From contig NZ_PXYH01000009.1 of assembly GCF_003012795.1 (NCBI RefSeq), positions 62,001 to 126,000 on the forward strand: a stretch of 64,000 bases of DNA, read 5' to 3'. Source of the stretch: Zobellella taiwanensis (GTDB taxonomy: Bacteria > Pseudomonadota > Gammaproteobacteria > Enterobacterales > Aeromonadaceae). Shown one piece after another: positions 50,794 through 63,122 of the stretch. A model generated the notes under the pieces. It searched no databases, had not been told where the DNA came from, and was given only the letters and a program-made list of their open reading frames with translations. How positions within the stretch are numbered: position 1 is the first letter of the stretch; each line of letters begins with the position of its first letter. The position numbers and the translations under genes were made by a program.

Positions 50794-53700
50794 TCAAATC
50801 GCTTCGATTTTCGCCGGCAGTCCCTGGCGGACCGAGGCGCCGCTGGTCCAGTCTAGCCAGACGTTGGCCACCTCCTTGCGGGTGGGATCCATCAACCCCA
50901 GGTCGTTCTGGTTGACCCCGGCGCCCAGCCACGGGTTGGCGGGGGTCGGCTCGCCGTCGATCAGGTGGGAGCGGGCGCCCAGCTCGCTGTGGCCATAGCC
51001 GTGCTCGATGGCGACGGCCCCTTCCACTATGCCGTCCCTGACCAGGGCGATGCCCTCCACCTGTCCCCCCGGGGTGATTACCCGCACCGGCTGGCCGTGG
51101 CGGATGCCGGCCCGCTCGGCGTCCCTGCGATGGATGCTGATGGGGTTTTCCGGATGGATCATGCGCAGCCGCTCGGCACCGATGCTGGACGAGCTCATCA
51201 GGTGCGACTTGTAGGAGGTCACCAGCAATGGCCATTCCTGTTCCGGATAATGGTCGCGCATGGGGCTGCCGTCGGCAAAGCGCGGGCCGTAGAAGGCGGC
51301 GCAGCCGCTCAGCCGTTCGCCGGTCATGGCATGCACGGTACTGCCGATGGTGGCATTCCAGATGCACAGTGTATTGCCGGTGCGCTTGCCCATCAGTTCT
51401 CCCTGCCAGCCCGACTCGAAGGGGGCGAAGCGTCCGCCCCGGCTGAAAATAAAGCCGGCCCGGCGTTGTTCGTCCGGCGCCAGGGTGGCTTCAATCAGCG
51501 GCATCAGCCGGGCGGCGTTGGTCAGCACCAGATCGTCGGCGCTGGCCTCGGGCACCGGCCGGTCGCCGGCAAAGGCCAGGTTGGCGGCACCGCGCAGGTA
51601 AAAATCGGCGGCGGTGTGCAGGTCGTGACGGCCGCCCCGGCTGTCGGGGATGGCTCCCTTGCCGTAGCCGGGCAGCTCCATTTTGCCGGCCAGGGCGATG
51701 ATGAAGGCTTCCAGTCCCAGGTGATCGCCGTTGGCGAGCCGGGGCGTGGCCGGCGCAACCACCGGCCAGCGGGCGGTGGTGGTCTGCTGGGGTACCCCGC
51801 TCCAGGGCTTGGTGAAGCCCCAGCTTTCGTAGGTGAGGGTGTCCGGCACTATGTAGTCGGCCAGGGCGGTGGTTTCGTTGATAAAACCGTCCACCGCGAT
51901 AAACAGCGGCAGGTTGGCCGGATCTTTCAGTTTTTCCCCCAGAAACGCCTGGCCGCCGCCGATGCCGTACAGGGGGTTGGTCATGTGGCTGATCCAGGCC
52001 TTGAGCCGGTAGGGATAGCCTGCAAAAGCGGCTGCCAGGTGCTCGGTGAGCAGGGGCGAGGAAAAGCTGAACCAGGGCGCCCGGGCCGGGTAGGGGGATT
52101 CCCCGGCGGCCAGCTTGCGCCGGTATTCGCTGCTGTTCTGGTAGGGAAAGCGGTTGCGTGACAGGAAGAGGCCCTTGGGGGTTACCATGCCGTCGAACCG
52201 GGCCAGATCGTAGCGGGGGCCGTTTTCCACCGCCGCCACGCCGCCGGCGCCGAGCGCCAGCCCGCCCCGGGCGTTGATGTTGCCGAGCAGGGCGTTGAGG
52301 GTCATCACCGAAAAGGCGGTATAGAAGGCGTTGCCGTTCATCATGCCGCCGTGGGCATCCACCACCGCCCGGGGACCATGACGCTTGAGCTGGCGGCCCA
52401 GGCCTTCGATGATCTCCAGCGGCACGCCGCAGTAGTCGCTGTACTGGGCCAGGGTCTGCCCGAAGGCGGCCTCCCTGAGGCACAGCAGGGCGGATTTTAC
52501 CCGGGCCGGGCCATCGGCCAGCTGCACTTCCCGCTCGACCCAAAGGGCGGCCTCGCGGGCGTCGGTGTGGTCCATCAGCTCGCCGCTGTCGGCGTTGACC
52601 ACCAGCGGGCTGCTGGCCTCGCCCCGGCCCAGGTCGGCGGCGGTGAGGAACTGACCGGCCCTGGGATGCGGTGCCTGCAGCACCAGGTGGGTGGCGTTGG
52701 TATGACTGGGCTGGCCGGCCCTGGCCTGGGCGGCCGGGCCGGGCTGGGCCAGGTAGCGCCGGTTGATGCTGTCGTTCTCCATCAGCCAGCGGATCAGGGC
52801 CAGGGCCAGGGCGTCGTCGGTGGCGGGCTTGATCGGCACCCAGCGGCCGCGCTCTTCGTTGAGCCGGCTGATGCTGTTGGGCAGGGTGGGAGCCACCACC
52901 ACATAGTCGAGGCCGCCGTCGCTGCGGGCGCTGGCCAGTTGGCGGCCCTGGCGCTTGAAGGGATTGCCCGCCTGGGCCGGCGAGGTGCCGATACACAGCA
53001 CGAAGGCGGCATGATCCCAGTCCGGCTTGCCGTGGGCGAACTTGTCCAGGTCATTGAACATGGCGCCGGAGCCGGCCCGGAAGCCAAAGCCGCAGTAGCC
53101 GCCATGGTGGCCGAAATTGCGGGTGCCGAAACTGTTGAAGGCAAAGCGCTTGAGAAAGCTGTCGCGGCCCTCGTCGCCGGCGTTTGTCACCAGCAACTGG
53201 TTGGCCCTGGGGCCGTATTCGGGGTTATCAGGGTCGACCGGGGTCTCCAGGTCGCGGATGGCGCGCAGGCCGTCCACCTGGCCCTCGCCAAACAGATCTC
53301 CGCCCTCGACCACTTCCTCCAGCAACTGCTCCAGGCTGATGCTCTGCCACTTGCCCTCGCCGCGCCGCCCGGCGCGCTTGAGGATGCGGGTCACCCGGTA
53401 GGGGCTGTGCAGCTGCTCGGCCAGGGCCGCGCCCCGGGCGCAGGCCGTGGAGCGCTGTTCGATGCCGGCCTCTCCGGCCAGGGTCTTGTATACCTCCCGG
53501 ACCGGCGTTTCCTGGGCCGGCGGGCGGGGGTTGGAGAGGGGATGGTAAGGGTTGCCGGCGATGCGCAGTACCCTGTTGTTGGCGGTATCGACCCGGGCAC
53601 GCAGGCCGCACAGGGTCCAGCAACCGAAACACTGCACCGGGCTCACCGCCTGGTGCTCGGCCATTACCAGCTCGCCCTGGGGGGTTATCATGAATTCCGG

Positions 53701-53865
53701 CGGCAGGGCGTTGCCGGCGATGCGGTCATTGGCGGGCACGCCGCTGGTGCCGTTGAGGACGCCCTTGACCGCCTTGGCGACGGGGTTGGCGTAACCGGCG
53801 GCAAAGGCGCCGGCGCCGCCCACCATCATGCCGGTCTGCAAAAGGGCGCGACGTTTCTTATCCAT
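50794..53865 (-). CDS. ttrA: Tetrathionate reductase subunit A
   Basis: A 1023-residue molybdopterin enzyme that reduces tetrathionate to thiosulfate. The N-terminus has a twin-arginine signal (KKRRALLQTGMMVGGAGAFA), so export is by Tat. A 4Fe-4S site follows: Cys residues in CFGCWTLCG and the fourth in STACARGAA. The Mo-bis-MGD domains fill the rest, with GRQLKRHGPRAVVDAHGGMM and the C-terminal cap IHRRDAERAGIRHGQPVRV. Last gene of ttrBCA; the start overlaps ttrC by eight bases. The similarity to TtrA is clear against other family members such as thiosulfate reductase, which are shorter. Confidence 0.94.
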   Translation of the reverse strand: MDKKRRALLQTGMMVGGAGAFAAGYANPVAKAVKGVLNGTSGVPANDRIAGNALPPEFMITPQGELVMAEHQAVSPVQCFGCWTLCGLRARVDTANNRVLRIAGNPYHPLSNPRPPAQETPVREVYKTLAGEAGIEQRSTACARGAALAEQLHSPYRVTRILKRAGRRGEGKWQSISLEQLLEEVVEGGDLFGEGQVDGLRAIRDLETPVDPDNPEYGPRANQLLVTNAGDEGRDSFLKRFAFNSFGTRNFGHHGGYCGFGFRAGSGAMFNDLDKFAHGKPDWDHAAFVLCIGTSPAQAGNPFKRQGRQLASARSDGGLDYVVVAPTLPNSISRLNEERGRWVPIKPATDDALALALIRWLMENDSINRRYLAQPGPAAQARAGQPSHTNATHLVLQAPHPRAGQFLTAADLGRGEASSPLVVNADSGELMDHTDAREAALWVEREVQLADGPARVKSALLCLREAAFGQTLAQYSDYCGVPLEIIEGLGRQLKRHGPRAVVDAHGGMMNGNAFYTAFSVMTLNALLGNINARGGLALGAGGVAAVENGPRYDLARFDGMVTPKGLFLSRNRFPYQNSSEYRRKLAAGESPYPARAPWFSFSSPLLTEHLAAAFAGYPYRLKAWISHMTNPLYGIGGGQAFLGEKLKDPANLPLFIAVDGFINETTALADYIVPDTLTYESWGFTKPWSGVPQQTTTARWPVVAPATPRLANGDHLGLEAFIIALAGKMELPGYGKGAIPDSRGGRHDLHTAADFYLRGAANLAFAGDRPVPEASADDLVLTNAARLMPLIEATLAPDEQRRAGFIFSRGGRFAPFESGWQGELMGKRTGNTLCIWNATIGSTVHAMTGERLSGCAAFYGPRFADGSPMRDHYPEQEWPLLVTSYKSHLMSSSSIGAERLRMIHPENPISIHRRDAERAGIRHGQPVRVITPGGQVEGIALVRDGIVEGAVAIEHGYGHSELGARSHLIDGEPTPANPWLGAGVNQNDLGLMDPTRKEVANVWLDWTSGASVRQGLPAKIEAI

Positions 53866-54922
53866 GACGGACTCCTGTGTTATCCAGTAGCATCCAGACC
53901 GCGCCGGCCAGCGCCAGCCACAGGCCCAGGGTGCCGGCGACGATGTGGCCGGCGGAAGACAAAAGATGGGGATCCAGGTGGTAGAGGCCGGCGCCGTACT
54001 TGGGCACCGTCTGCACGTTCATCAGCACTACCCAGCGAAAGCCCCAGGCGCACAGCAGGGCCAGGGCGGCGGTCAGGCCGTCGGCGGCGGCCAGGGGCCG
54101 GTGCCGGCGGACCAGGGCCAGCAGCCACAGCAGGGCGCCGGCGGCCAGGGACAGCAGCAGCAGGTGGCGCCAGAAGGCAAAGCCCTGGAACAGCCGGCGG
54201 GCCTCGAGCCAGGAGGCGCCGTTGTGCACGCCGGACAGGGCCCAGAGTGCCATCGTCAGGCTCAGGGCCGCCAGCAGCCACAGCAGGGCGCGACGCAGCG
54301 GGGCGGCGTCCGGCGCCGGTCCCCGGCGGGGCAGCAGCAGCTCGAGCGCCATCAGCAGCCCCACCAGCGCCAGCAGGGCGGTCAGCAGCAGGTTCACCGG
54401 CAGCCAGGCGGTATGCCAGAGCGGCCGGGCCCGTACCACCATGATCTCCATGCCGGTATAAAGCAGTATGCCCGCGCCGGCCAAGGCGCCCAGCCAGGCC
54501 ACAAGGCGCAGGCGGCGGGCGCAGGGCCAGGGCAGAGCGGCCAGCCGGCGTAGCAGGGCCTGGCGCGGGCTTATCCGGGTCATCAGCAGGCTCAGGCTGA
54601 CCAGCAGCGCCAGGGTCACGAACAGCGGCAGGATCAGCGCCCCTAGCCACATCCAGGAGCTGGGGGTCAACTGGGTGTAAAAATGCCAGAAGCGGGCGGG
54701 CTGGTGCAGATCCGCCAGCAGCGCCACCGGTCCGGTCAGGGCGCTGAGCCCGAGGATCAGCGCCAGCCGGTCGCGCCAGGGATGCCAGCCGCTCCGGGGG
54801 GACAGGGCCAGGGGCAGCAGCAGGGCGGCGGTGGCGGCCAGGCCGATGAAGAAAAAGTATTGCACGGCCCAGGGCAGCCAGGGCGCCTCGGCATGGGTGG
54901 TGAGCAGTTCGGTCACGGGCAT
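53858..54922 (-). CDS. ttrC: Tetrathionate reductase subunit C (NrfD family)
   Basis: A 354-residue polytopic quinol-oxidising membrane subunit with about nine helices. Segments AWLPWAVQYFFFIGLAATAALL, LADLHQPARFWHFYTQLTPSSWMWLGA and the last helices with WGFRWVVLMNVQTVPKYGAGLY are typical of TtrC. It passes electrons from quinol to TtrB. GAGGCAAC precedes the ATG at 54922. Middle gene of ttrBCA. Confidence 0.93.
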   Translation of the reverse strand: MPVTELLTTHAEAPWLPWAVQYFFFIGLAATAALLLPLALSPRSGWHPWRDRLALILGLSALTGPVALLADLHQPARFWHFYTQLTPSSWMWLGALILPLFVTLALLVSLSLLMTRISPRQALLRRLAALPWPCARRLRLVAWLGALAGAGILLYTGMEIMVVRARPLWHTAWLPVNLLLTALLALVGLLMALELLLPRRGPAPDAAPLRRALLWLLAALSLTMALWALSGVHNGASWLEARRLFQGFAFWRHLLLLSLAAGALLWLLALVRRHRPLAAADGLTAALALLCAWGFRWVVLMNVQTVPKYGAGLYHLDPHLLSSAGHIVAGTLGLWLALAGAVWMLLDNTGVRHG

Positions 54923-54931
54923 GTTGCCTCC

Positions 54932-55648
54932 TCAGTCATGGCCGGGGGACCAGAGTCCGGGCTGGCCATCGATACGATTAACGAATTCATCGCCCAGGCC
55001 GATGTAGTACACTTGCGGGCCCGTGCCCTGTTCGGGCTTGAGCACCTTGATGTCGTCGGCATGCTCCCGCAGCAGCCGGCCGGCCTGGCTTTGGGGGTTG
55101 TTGAGATCGCCAATCACCCGGGCGCCGCCAACGCAGGACTCAACGCAGGCGGGCAGCAGGCCCACCTCCAGCCGGTGCACGCAGAAGGTGCACTTGTCGG
55201 CGGTCTGGGTATCGTGGTTGATGAAGCGGGCGTCGTAGGGGCAGGCCTGAACGCAGTAGGCACAGCCCACGCACTGCTGGTTGTCGACCACCACGATGCC
55301 GTCGTCGCGCTGGTAGGTGGCCTGGGTCGGACACACCGGGATGCAGGGCGGGTTGGCGCAGTGGTTGCACAGGCGGGGCAGCATCACCTGGGTGGCCTGC
55401 TGCCGGTTTTCCAGGCGCACCTCGTACTGCTGGACGGTGGTGCGGAACTGGCCCACCGGGGGCAGGTTTTCCATGCTGCAACTGACGGTGCAGGCCTGGC
55501 AACCGATGCACTTGCGCAGGTCGATGACCATGCCATAGCGCTTGCCGGCGGTGGCGGGCGCGGCGTCCAGCTCGGTTACCGGGATCAGGCTGGCGCCGGC
55601 GGTCAGCCCGCCCAGGCGCTTGAGAAATTGTCGTTTACTGGCATCCAT
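54932..55648 (-). CDS. ttrB: Tetrathionate reductase subunit B, ferredoxin
   Basis: A 238-residue protein with four 4Fe-4S clusters: CIGCQACTVSC, CNHCANPPCIPVCP, CVGCAYCVQACP and CTFCVHRL/PACVESC. It links TtrC to TtrA on the periplasmic side. The signal peptide SKRQFLKRLGGLTAGASLIP has Lys-Arg instead of Arg-Arg. The same KR leader is known for Salmonella TtrB, where it still works with Tat. First gene of ttrBCA, 86 bases or more from the divergent ttrS. Confidence 0.94.
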   Translation of the reverse strand: MDASKRQFLKRLGGLTAGASLIPVTELDAAPATAGKRYGMVIDLRKCIGCQACTVSCSMENLPPVGQFRTTVQQYEVRLENRQQATQVMLPRLCNHCANPPCIPVCPTQATYQRDDGIVVVDNQQCVGCAYCVQACPYDARFINHDTQTADKCTFCVHRLEVGLLPACVESCVGGARVIGDLNNPQSQAGRLLREHADDIKVLKPEQGTGPQVYYIGLGDEFVNRIDGQPGLWSPGHD

Positions 55649-55706
55649 CTCGTTCTCCTCGGTGAGGTTTGGGGTATTGTCCCGGGAGCGGATGGGTTAC
55701 CTCTAT

Positions 55707-55720
55707 TGTGGTATTCCACA
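55707..55720. promoter_or_regulatory. Palindrome in the ttrB-ttrS control region
   Basis: TGTGG, TATT, CCACA: a perfect inverted repeat 59 bases upstream of ttrB and 15 bases before the preferred ttrS start. Candidate site for TtrR or for a global anaerobic regulator; it does not match the FNR consensus. Confidence 0.5.
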
Positions 55721-55734
55721 TAACGGATGCGGAT

Positions 55735-57432
55735 TTGATCTGGAACAAGCTTTTATGGCCGCTGGTGCTGGCGGCGCTGCTGGCCCAGGCACCGGCCCGG
55801 GCCGATGACTTCGATATCGGCTTTCTGGCCTTTCGCGGCGAGGCCCGCGCCCGGGAAGAATGGTCGCCGTTGCTCGACTCCCTGCACCAGGCGCTGCCCG
55901 GGCACCGTTTCGAGGGGCATTTCCTGACCCAGCGGCAGCTGGACCGGCGGCTGGCCGAAGGCAGCCTGGACTTTGTGGTCACCAACCCGGCCCACTTTGT
56001 GCTGAACCGGGGCCAGGGGCTGAACTGGCTGGCCTCCTGGCTGGATCCCCGCTTCGGCTCGGCCCGGGAAAGCGTGGCCGGCAGCCTCTGGGTGCACGCC
56101 GACAGCGGCATCACCCATCCGGAGCAGTTGACGGGGCGGCGGGTCGGCGCCATCCACGACCAGGCCTTCGGCGGCTACCTGCTGGTGGCCGAGCAACTGC
56201 GCCGCCAGGGGCTGGACCCGGCCCGCTGGCAGATGCAGTTTGCCGGCTATCCGGCCGATGCCCTGCTTTACCTGTTGCGCGATGGCGCCCTGAGTGGCGC
56301 CATGCTGCCGGCCTGCGTGCTGGAAAGCATGGTGGCCGAAGGCCTGGTGGCAAGGGCCGAGTTCCGGGCGCTGATGGTGCAATCCGAGTCTCCCTGCGTG
56401 CGATCCACCCCCCTCTATCCGGGCTGGAGCTTCGCCGCCGTGGGGCAGGTCGACGAAGGCCTGCTGCGCAGCCTGACCCGGGCCCTGCTGGACCAGGAGC
56501 AGGACGGCCGCCCGCTGTGGGGCGCGCCCATCCGGCTGGACGAGGTGGAGCGGCTGCTGGCCGGCTGGCAGCTGGGCCCGGGGGCGACGCCGCCGCTGCA
56601 ACTGTTGCGGCAGGTGCTGGTGCGCCACTGGCAGTGGCTGGCGGCGGCGGGGCTGGTGCTGCTGGCCCTGGTGCTGCACCATGTCAGGGTGAGCCGGCTG
56701 CTGCGCCGGCGGACCCGGGAGCGGGACCGGCTGCACGGGCTTATCCAGCACAAGGAGCAGGAGCTGGCCCGGGCCCGCCAGGCCACCCTGCTGGGGGAAA
56801 TGGCCACCGGCCTGGCCCACGAACTGAACCAGCCCCTGTCCGCCATCCAGGCCTATGCCCAGGCGGGAGAACTGGTGACCGAAGAGGCCCGCAGCCGGGA
56901 AGCCTTTGGCCAGATCAGCCGGGAAACCGAGCGGGGGGCGGCCATCATCCGCCGCTTCCGCCAGTGGGCCACCCAGCCCCTGCCGGGGCCCGCCGCCTTC
57001 GAGCCCGCGGCCCTGTGCCAGGCCCTGTGCGAACGGCTCGGTCCCCGCGCCGAGGCCGGCCAGGTGCGGCTGTGTTGCGATACGGAGCCGGGCGAAGCCT
57101 ACGGCGTGGCGCCGGCGGTGGAGCAGATCCTCACCAACCTGCTGGGCAACAGCCTGGATGCCTACCGCCGCCAGCAACGGGCGGGCACCCTGCGGCTGGG
57201 GCTGAGCCGGGCGGACGGCGGCTGGTGCTATGTGGTGGAAGACAGCGCCGGCGGGGTCGAGCAGGGGGTGCTCGACGCCCTGGGCCAGAGCCTGCCCGCC
57301 AGCCGCGTCCACGGACTGGGGATAGGGCTGTTGGTCAGCTACCGGCTGGCCCAACGACTGGGCGGGCGCCTGCGGCTGGAAAACACCGGCTGGGGCACCC
57401 GGGCCGAGCTTTTTCTGCCCGAGGAGGCATGA
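55735..57432 (+). CDS. ttrS: Tetrathionate sensor kinase TtrS
   Basis: A 565-residue sensor kinase from the start chosen here. A signal peptide (LLWPLVLAALLAQAPARA) is followed by a periplasmic PhnD-like binding domain (about 25-295; FDIGFLAFRGEARAREEWSPL, LDFVVTNPAHFVLNRGQGLNWLASW), one helix (about 310-330), a coiled coil, and a HisKA/ATPase core with GLAHELNQPLSAIQAYA and HGLGIGLLVSYRLAQRLGG. No ATG is near; TTG at 55735 gives the best signal peptide, with GTG at 55708 or TTG at 55669 as alternatives. Divergent from ttrBCA, overlapping ttrR by four bases. Confidence 0.9.
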   Translation: MIWNKLLWPLVLAALLAQAPARADDFDIGFLAFRGEARAREEWSPLLDSLHQALPGHRFEGHFLTQRQLDRRLAEGSLDFVVTNPAHFVLNRGQGLNWLASWLDPRFGSARESVAGSLWVHADSGITHPEQLTGRRVGAIHDQAFGGYLLVAEQLRRQGLDPARWQMQFAGYPADALLYLLRDGALSGAMLPACVLESMVAEGLVARAEFRALMVQSESPCVRSTPLYPGWSFAAVGQVDEGLLRSLTRALLDQEQDGRPLWGAPIRLDEVERLLAGWQLGPGATPPLQLLRQVLVRHWQWLAAAGLVLLALVLHHVRVSRLLRRRTRERDRLHGLIQHKEQELARARQATLLGEMATGLAHELNQPLSAIQAYAQAGELVTEEARSREAFGQISRETERGAAIIRRFRQWATQPLPGPAAFEPAALCQALCERLGPRAEAGQVRLCCDTEPGEAYGVAPAVEQILTNLLGNSLDAYRRQQRAGTLRLGLSRADGGWCYVVEDSAGGVEQGVLDALGQSLPASRVHGLGIGLLVSYRLAQRLGGRLRLENTGWGTRAELFLPEEA

Positions 57433-58016
57433 TGCGGATTTATGTTCTGGACGACGACCCTCAGGTGCTGGCGGCCAACGCCTTCCTGCTCAAGGCCATG
57501 GGGCATGAGAGCCGGTGCTGGTCGGAGCCGGCGGCCTTTCTCGCCGAGCTGGACGACGCCGAGCCGGCGGTGCTGCTGCTGGATTTGGCGATGCCGGAAC
57601 TGGACGGGCTGGCGGTGCTGGATATCCTGAACCGGCGCCGCAGCCCGGTGGCGGTTATTTTGCTGACCGGCCATGGCGACGTGCCCCAGGCGGTAACCGC
57701 GATGAAGCGGGGCGCGGTGGATTTTCTGGAAAAACCGGTGGATGCCCGCCGGCTGGCGACGGCCCTGGCCCAGGCCCGGGCGCGCGCCGGCGAACTGGAG
57801 GAGAGGGCCCGGGCCCGGCGGCAACTGGCCCGGCTGTCGGCCCGGGAGCGGGAAGTGGTGGCGCTGGTGGCCGGGGGGCTGACCAACAAGGCCATCGCCG
57901 ACAGCCTTTGCCTGGCGGTGCGCACCGTGGAAGTGCACCGGGCCTCGGCCATGAGCAAACTGGAGGTGGCCAACATGGCCGAGCTGCTGCGTTGCTGGCA
58001 ACAGGGCCAAGACTAG
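57429..58016 (+). CDS. ttrR: Tetrathionate response regulator TtrR
   Basis: A 195-residue FixJ/NarL-type regulator: receiver (1-115) with acidic pocket LDDDP, phosphoacceptor Asp52 in LLLDLAMPELDG and the Lys in FLEKPVDARRL, then a LuxR-type HTH (about 132-190; LSAREREVVALVAGGLTNKAIAD, LAVRTVEVHRASAMSKL). GAGGAGG precedes two possible ATGs (57429, 57432). With TtrS it should switch on ttrBCA when tetrathionate is present. Ends three bases from the convergent ansA. Confidence 0.92.
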   Translation: MMRIYVLDDDPQVLAANAFLLKAMGHESRCWSEPAAFLAELDDAEPAVLLLDLAMPELDGLAVLDILNRRRSPVAVILLTGHGDVPQAVTAMKRGAVDFLEKPVDARRLATALAQARARAGELEERARARRQLARLSAREREVVALVAGGLTNKAIADSLCLAVRTVEVHRASAMSKLEVANMAELLRCWQQGQD

Positions 58017-58019
58017 GCC

Positions 58020-59035
<1,016 letters not shown>

Positions 59036-59036
<1 letters not shown>

Positions 59037-60877
59037 CAGAACTCCTGACATTCCACGCACAGTACATACTGGCCCCGGATGTCGTCGAAGCGACCCAGGG
59101 TGGACAACTCCCGGCCCAGTTGCTCGCCGGCCGGGCGCAGGGCGCCGGGCAGCATGGCGCCGAGGCGTTCCGCGACGCCGGCGCCGGAGTCGAGCAGCAG
59201 CTGCTCCATCAACACTTCACGGGCGCTGGCGGGCAGGCGCACCTTTTTCACCCGGTAGGCGGGCAGGCCGGCCAGCCCGGCGGCGCCGGCCAGGGCGTCG
59301 TCCAGGTAACCCAGCTCGTCCACCAGGCCCAGCGCCTTGGCGTCGACCCCGGTCCACACATGGCCCTGGGCGGCGCGCTCCACCTGCCCGGGGCTGAGCC
59401 CCCGGCCCTCGGCCACAATGTCCACAAAGCGGCGGTAGGTGTGTTCGACGCCGAGCTGAATCAGCTCCCGGGCGTGTTCGGGCAGGCCGGTGGTGAGGCC
59501 TGCGCCGACGAAGTCGGTGGTGCCCACGCCATCGCTGTTGAAACCGAGCTTGGCGAGGGCTTCCTCGAAGGTGAGAAAGAGGCCGAACACGCCGATGGAG
59601 CCGGTGAGGGTGGTGGGGGCGGCGTAGATGCGGTCGGCATCCGCCGCTATCCAGTAGCCGCCGGAGGCGGCGGTGCTGCCCATGGACACCACCAGCGGCT
59701 TGCCGCTGGCCTTGAACTGCAGCAGGGCGGTGCGGATCTGTTCGGCGGCGAAGGCGCTGCCGCCGGGACTGTCGATGCGCAGCACCAGGGCGTTGATCTC
59801 GTTGTCCAGGCGGGCTTCCTCGATAAGCCGGGCCAGGTACTCGTCGTTGATGGTGTTGCCGCCTGCCTCGTTGCCGCTCATGATGGCGCCGCTGGCGGTA
59901 ATCAGCCCCACCGCCGGCGCCGTGGTGTCGCGCTGGCCGGCCCGGGCCAGGTAGCTGGCGATGCCGACGCCGCTGTATTCGCCGGCCTGGCTGTCCCAGC
60001 CCACCTGCTCGCCTATGGTCTGCAGCATTTCGCCGCGTCCGGCCAGGCGGTCCACCAGCCCCAGCTCCAGGGCATAGCGGGCCGGATCGCCGCCCACGGC
60101 GCGAAAGCGGCTGAGCAACTGCTCTTTTTCCGGGCTGACATGGTCGGCGGGAATGCCGCGCAGGGTGGCCACCCTGTCCTGGTAGTGACGCCACAGCTGG
60201 TCCAGCCAGCGCAGGGTATCCTCCCTGCTTTCCGGCGACATGTCGTCGCGCAGGTAGGGCTCGACGAAGGATTTGTAGGTGCCCACCCGGAACACATGGG
60301 GGGTGATGTTGAAGCGCTCGAAGGCCGACCTGTAGTGCAGCCGGTACACGCCCATGCCCTGGATGGTCACGGCCCCGGCGGGGTTGAGCAGGATTTCGTC
60401 GGCATGGGCGGCCAGGTAGTACTGGCCCTGGGTGTAATAGTCGCCGATGGCGTACACCGGTTTGCCCGAGGTTTTGAAGCCCTCTATGGCCTCGCCGATT
60501 TCGTCGAGCCGGGTCAGGCTCGATTCGGTCATGTTCTGCAGCCGCAGCACCAGGGCCTGGATGCGCTCGTCATGCCGGGCCCGGTCCAGGGCCTGCTTGA
60601 TGTCGCCCAGGGTGGCGGGTGGCGGCGTGTCGTCGCCCGCCAGCCACTTCTGTACCAGCCGGCGGGGGCTGGCGGGGCTGTTCTGCTCCGGCACCGGGCC
60701 GATAATCTCCAGGGTGAGGGCCGCACTGTCGGGCAGGCGGGGTGCTTCCTCCCGGGCGGTGAACACCAGCACCAGGGAAACCAGCACGGCCAGGAAGAAA
60801 AGATTGATAATCAACATGCGGATGGCATTCAGCACCCGACCTAGGGTACGGAAAAACCACTTGATGGCAGACCACAT
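59036..60877 (-). CDS. sppA: Signal peptide peptidase SppA (protease IV), 67K type
   Basis: A 613-residue inner-membrane serine protease that degrades cleaved signal peptides. One N-terminal helix (about 20-40, LIINLFFLAVLVSLVLVF), then two tandem S49 domains. The catalytic Ser is in SMGSTAASGGYWIAADADRIYA; the matching Lys comes from the first domain. Other marks: LRIDSPGGSAFAAEQIRTAL and GSIGVFGLF. The start at 60877 agrees with E. coli SppA (618 residues); longer frames do not. Operon with ansA. Confidence 0.94.
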
Positions 60878-60963
60878 AGCGATGCCTTGAACGGAAACGT
60901 TGTCGAATTGGTCCATTATGACGCGAGCCGGCGCACAATGCCATGGAGCCGGCGTCGGCAGGA

Positions 60964-60985
60964 TATAAAACAAGTGTTTGAAAAA
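60964..60985. promoter_or_regulatory. PsrA/FadR-like palindrome upstream of fadH
   Basis: AAACA, AG, TGTTT inside an ATAAAACAAGTGTTTGAAAA context, 58-79 bases before the fadH start codon. The shape fits the AAAC-N-GTTT pattern bound by PsrA, a fatty-acid-responsive repressor of beta-oxidation genes in several gammaproteobacteria. PsrA itself is not in the window. Confidence 0.5.
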
Positions 60986-61003
60986 GGTGTTTTAATCCAT
61001 TAG

Positions 61004-63049
<2,046 letters not shown>

Positions 63050-63122
63050 GAATGCCTCTTTTTTGCTTTGCTCCGTTCCGGCCGGCTGCTAAGGTAGCGC
63101 CATTGCAATCTGGAGTGAAACG

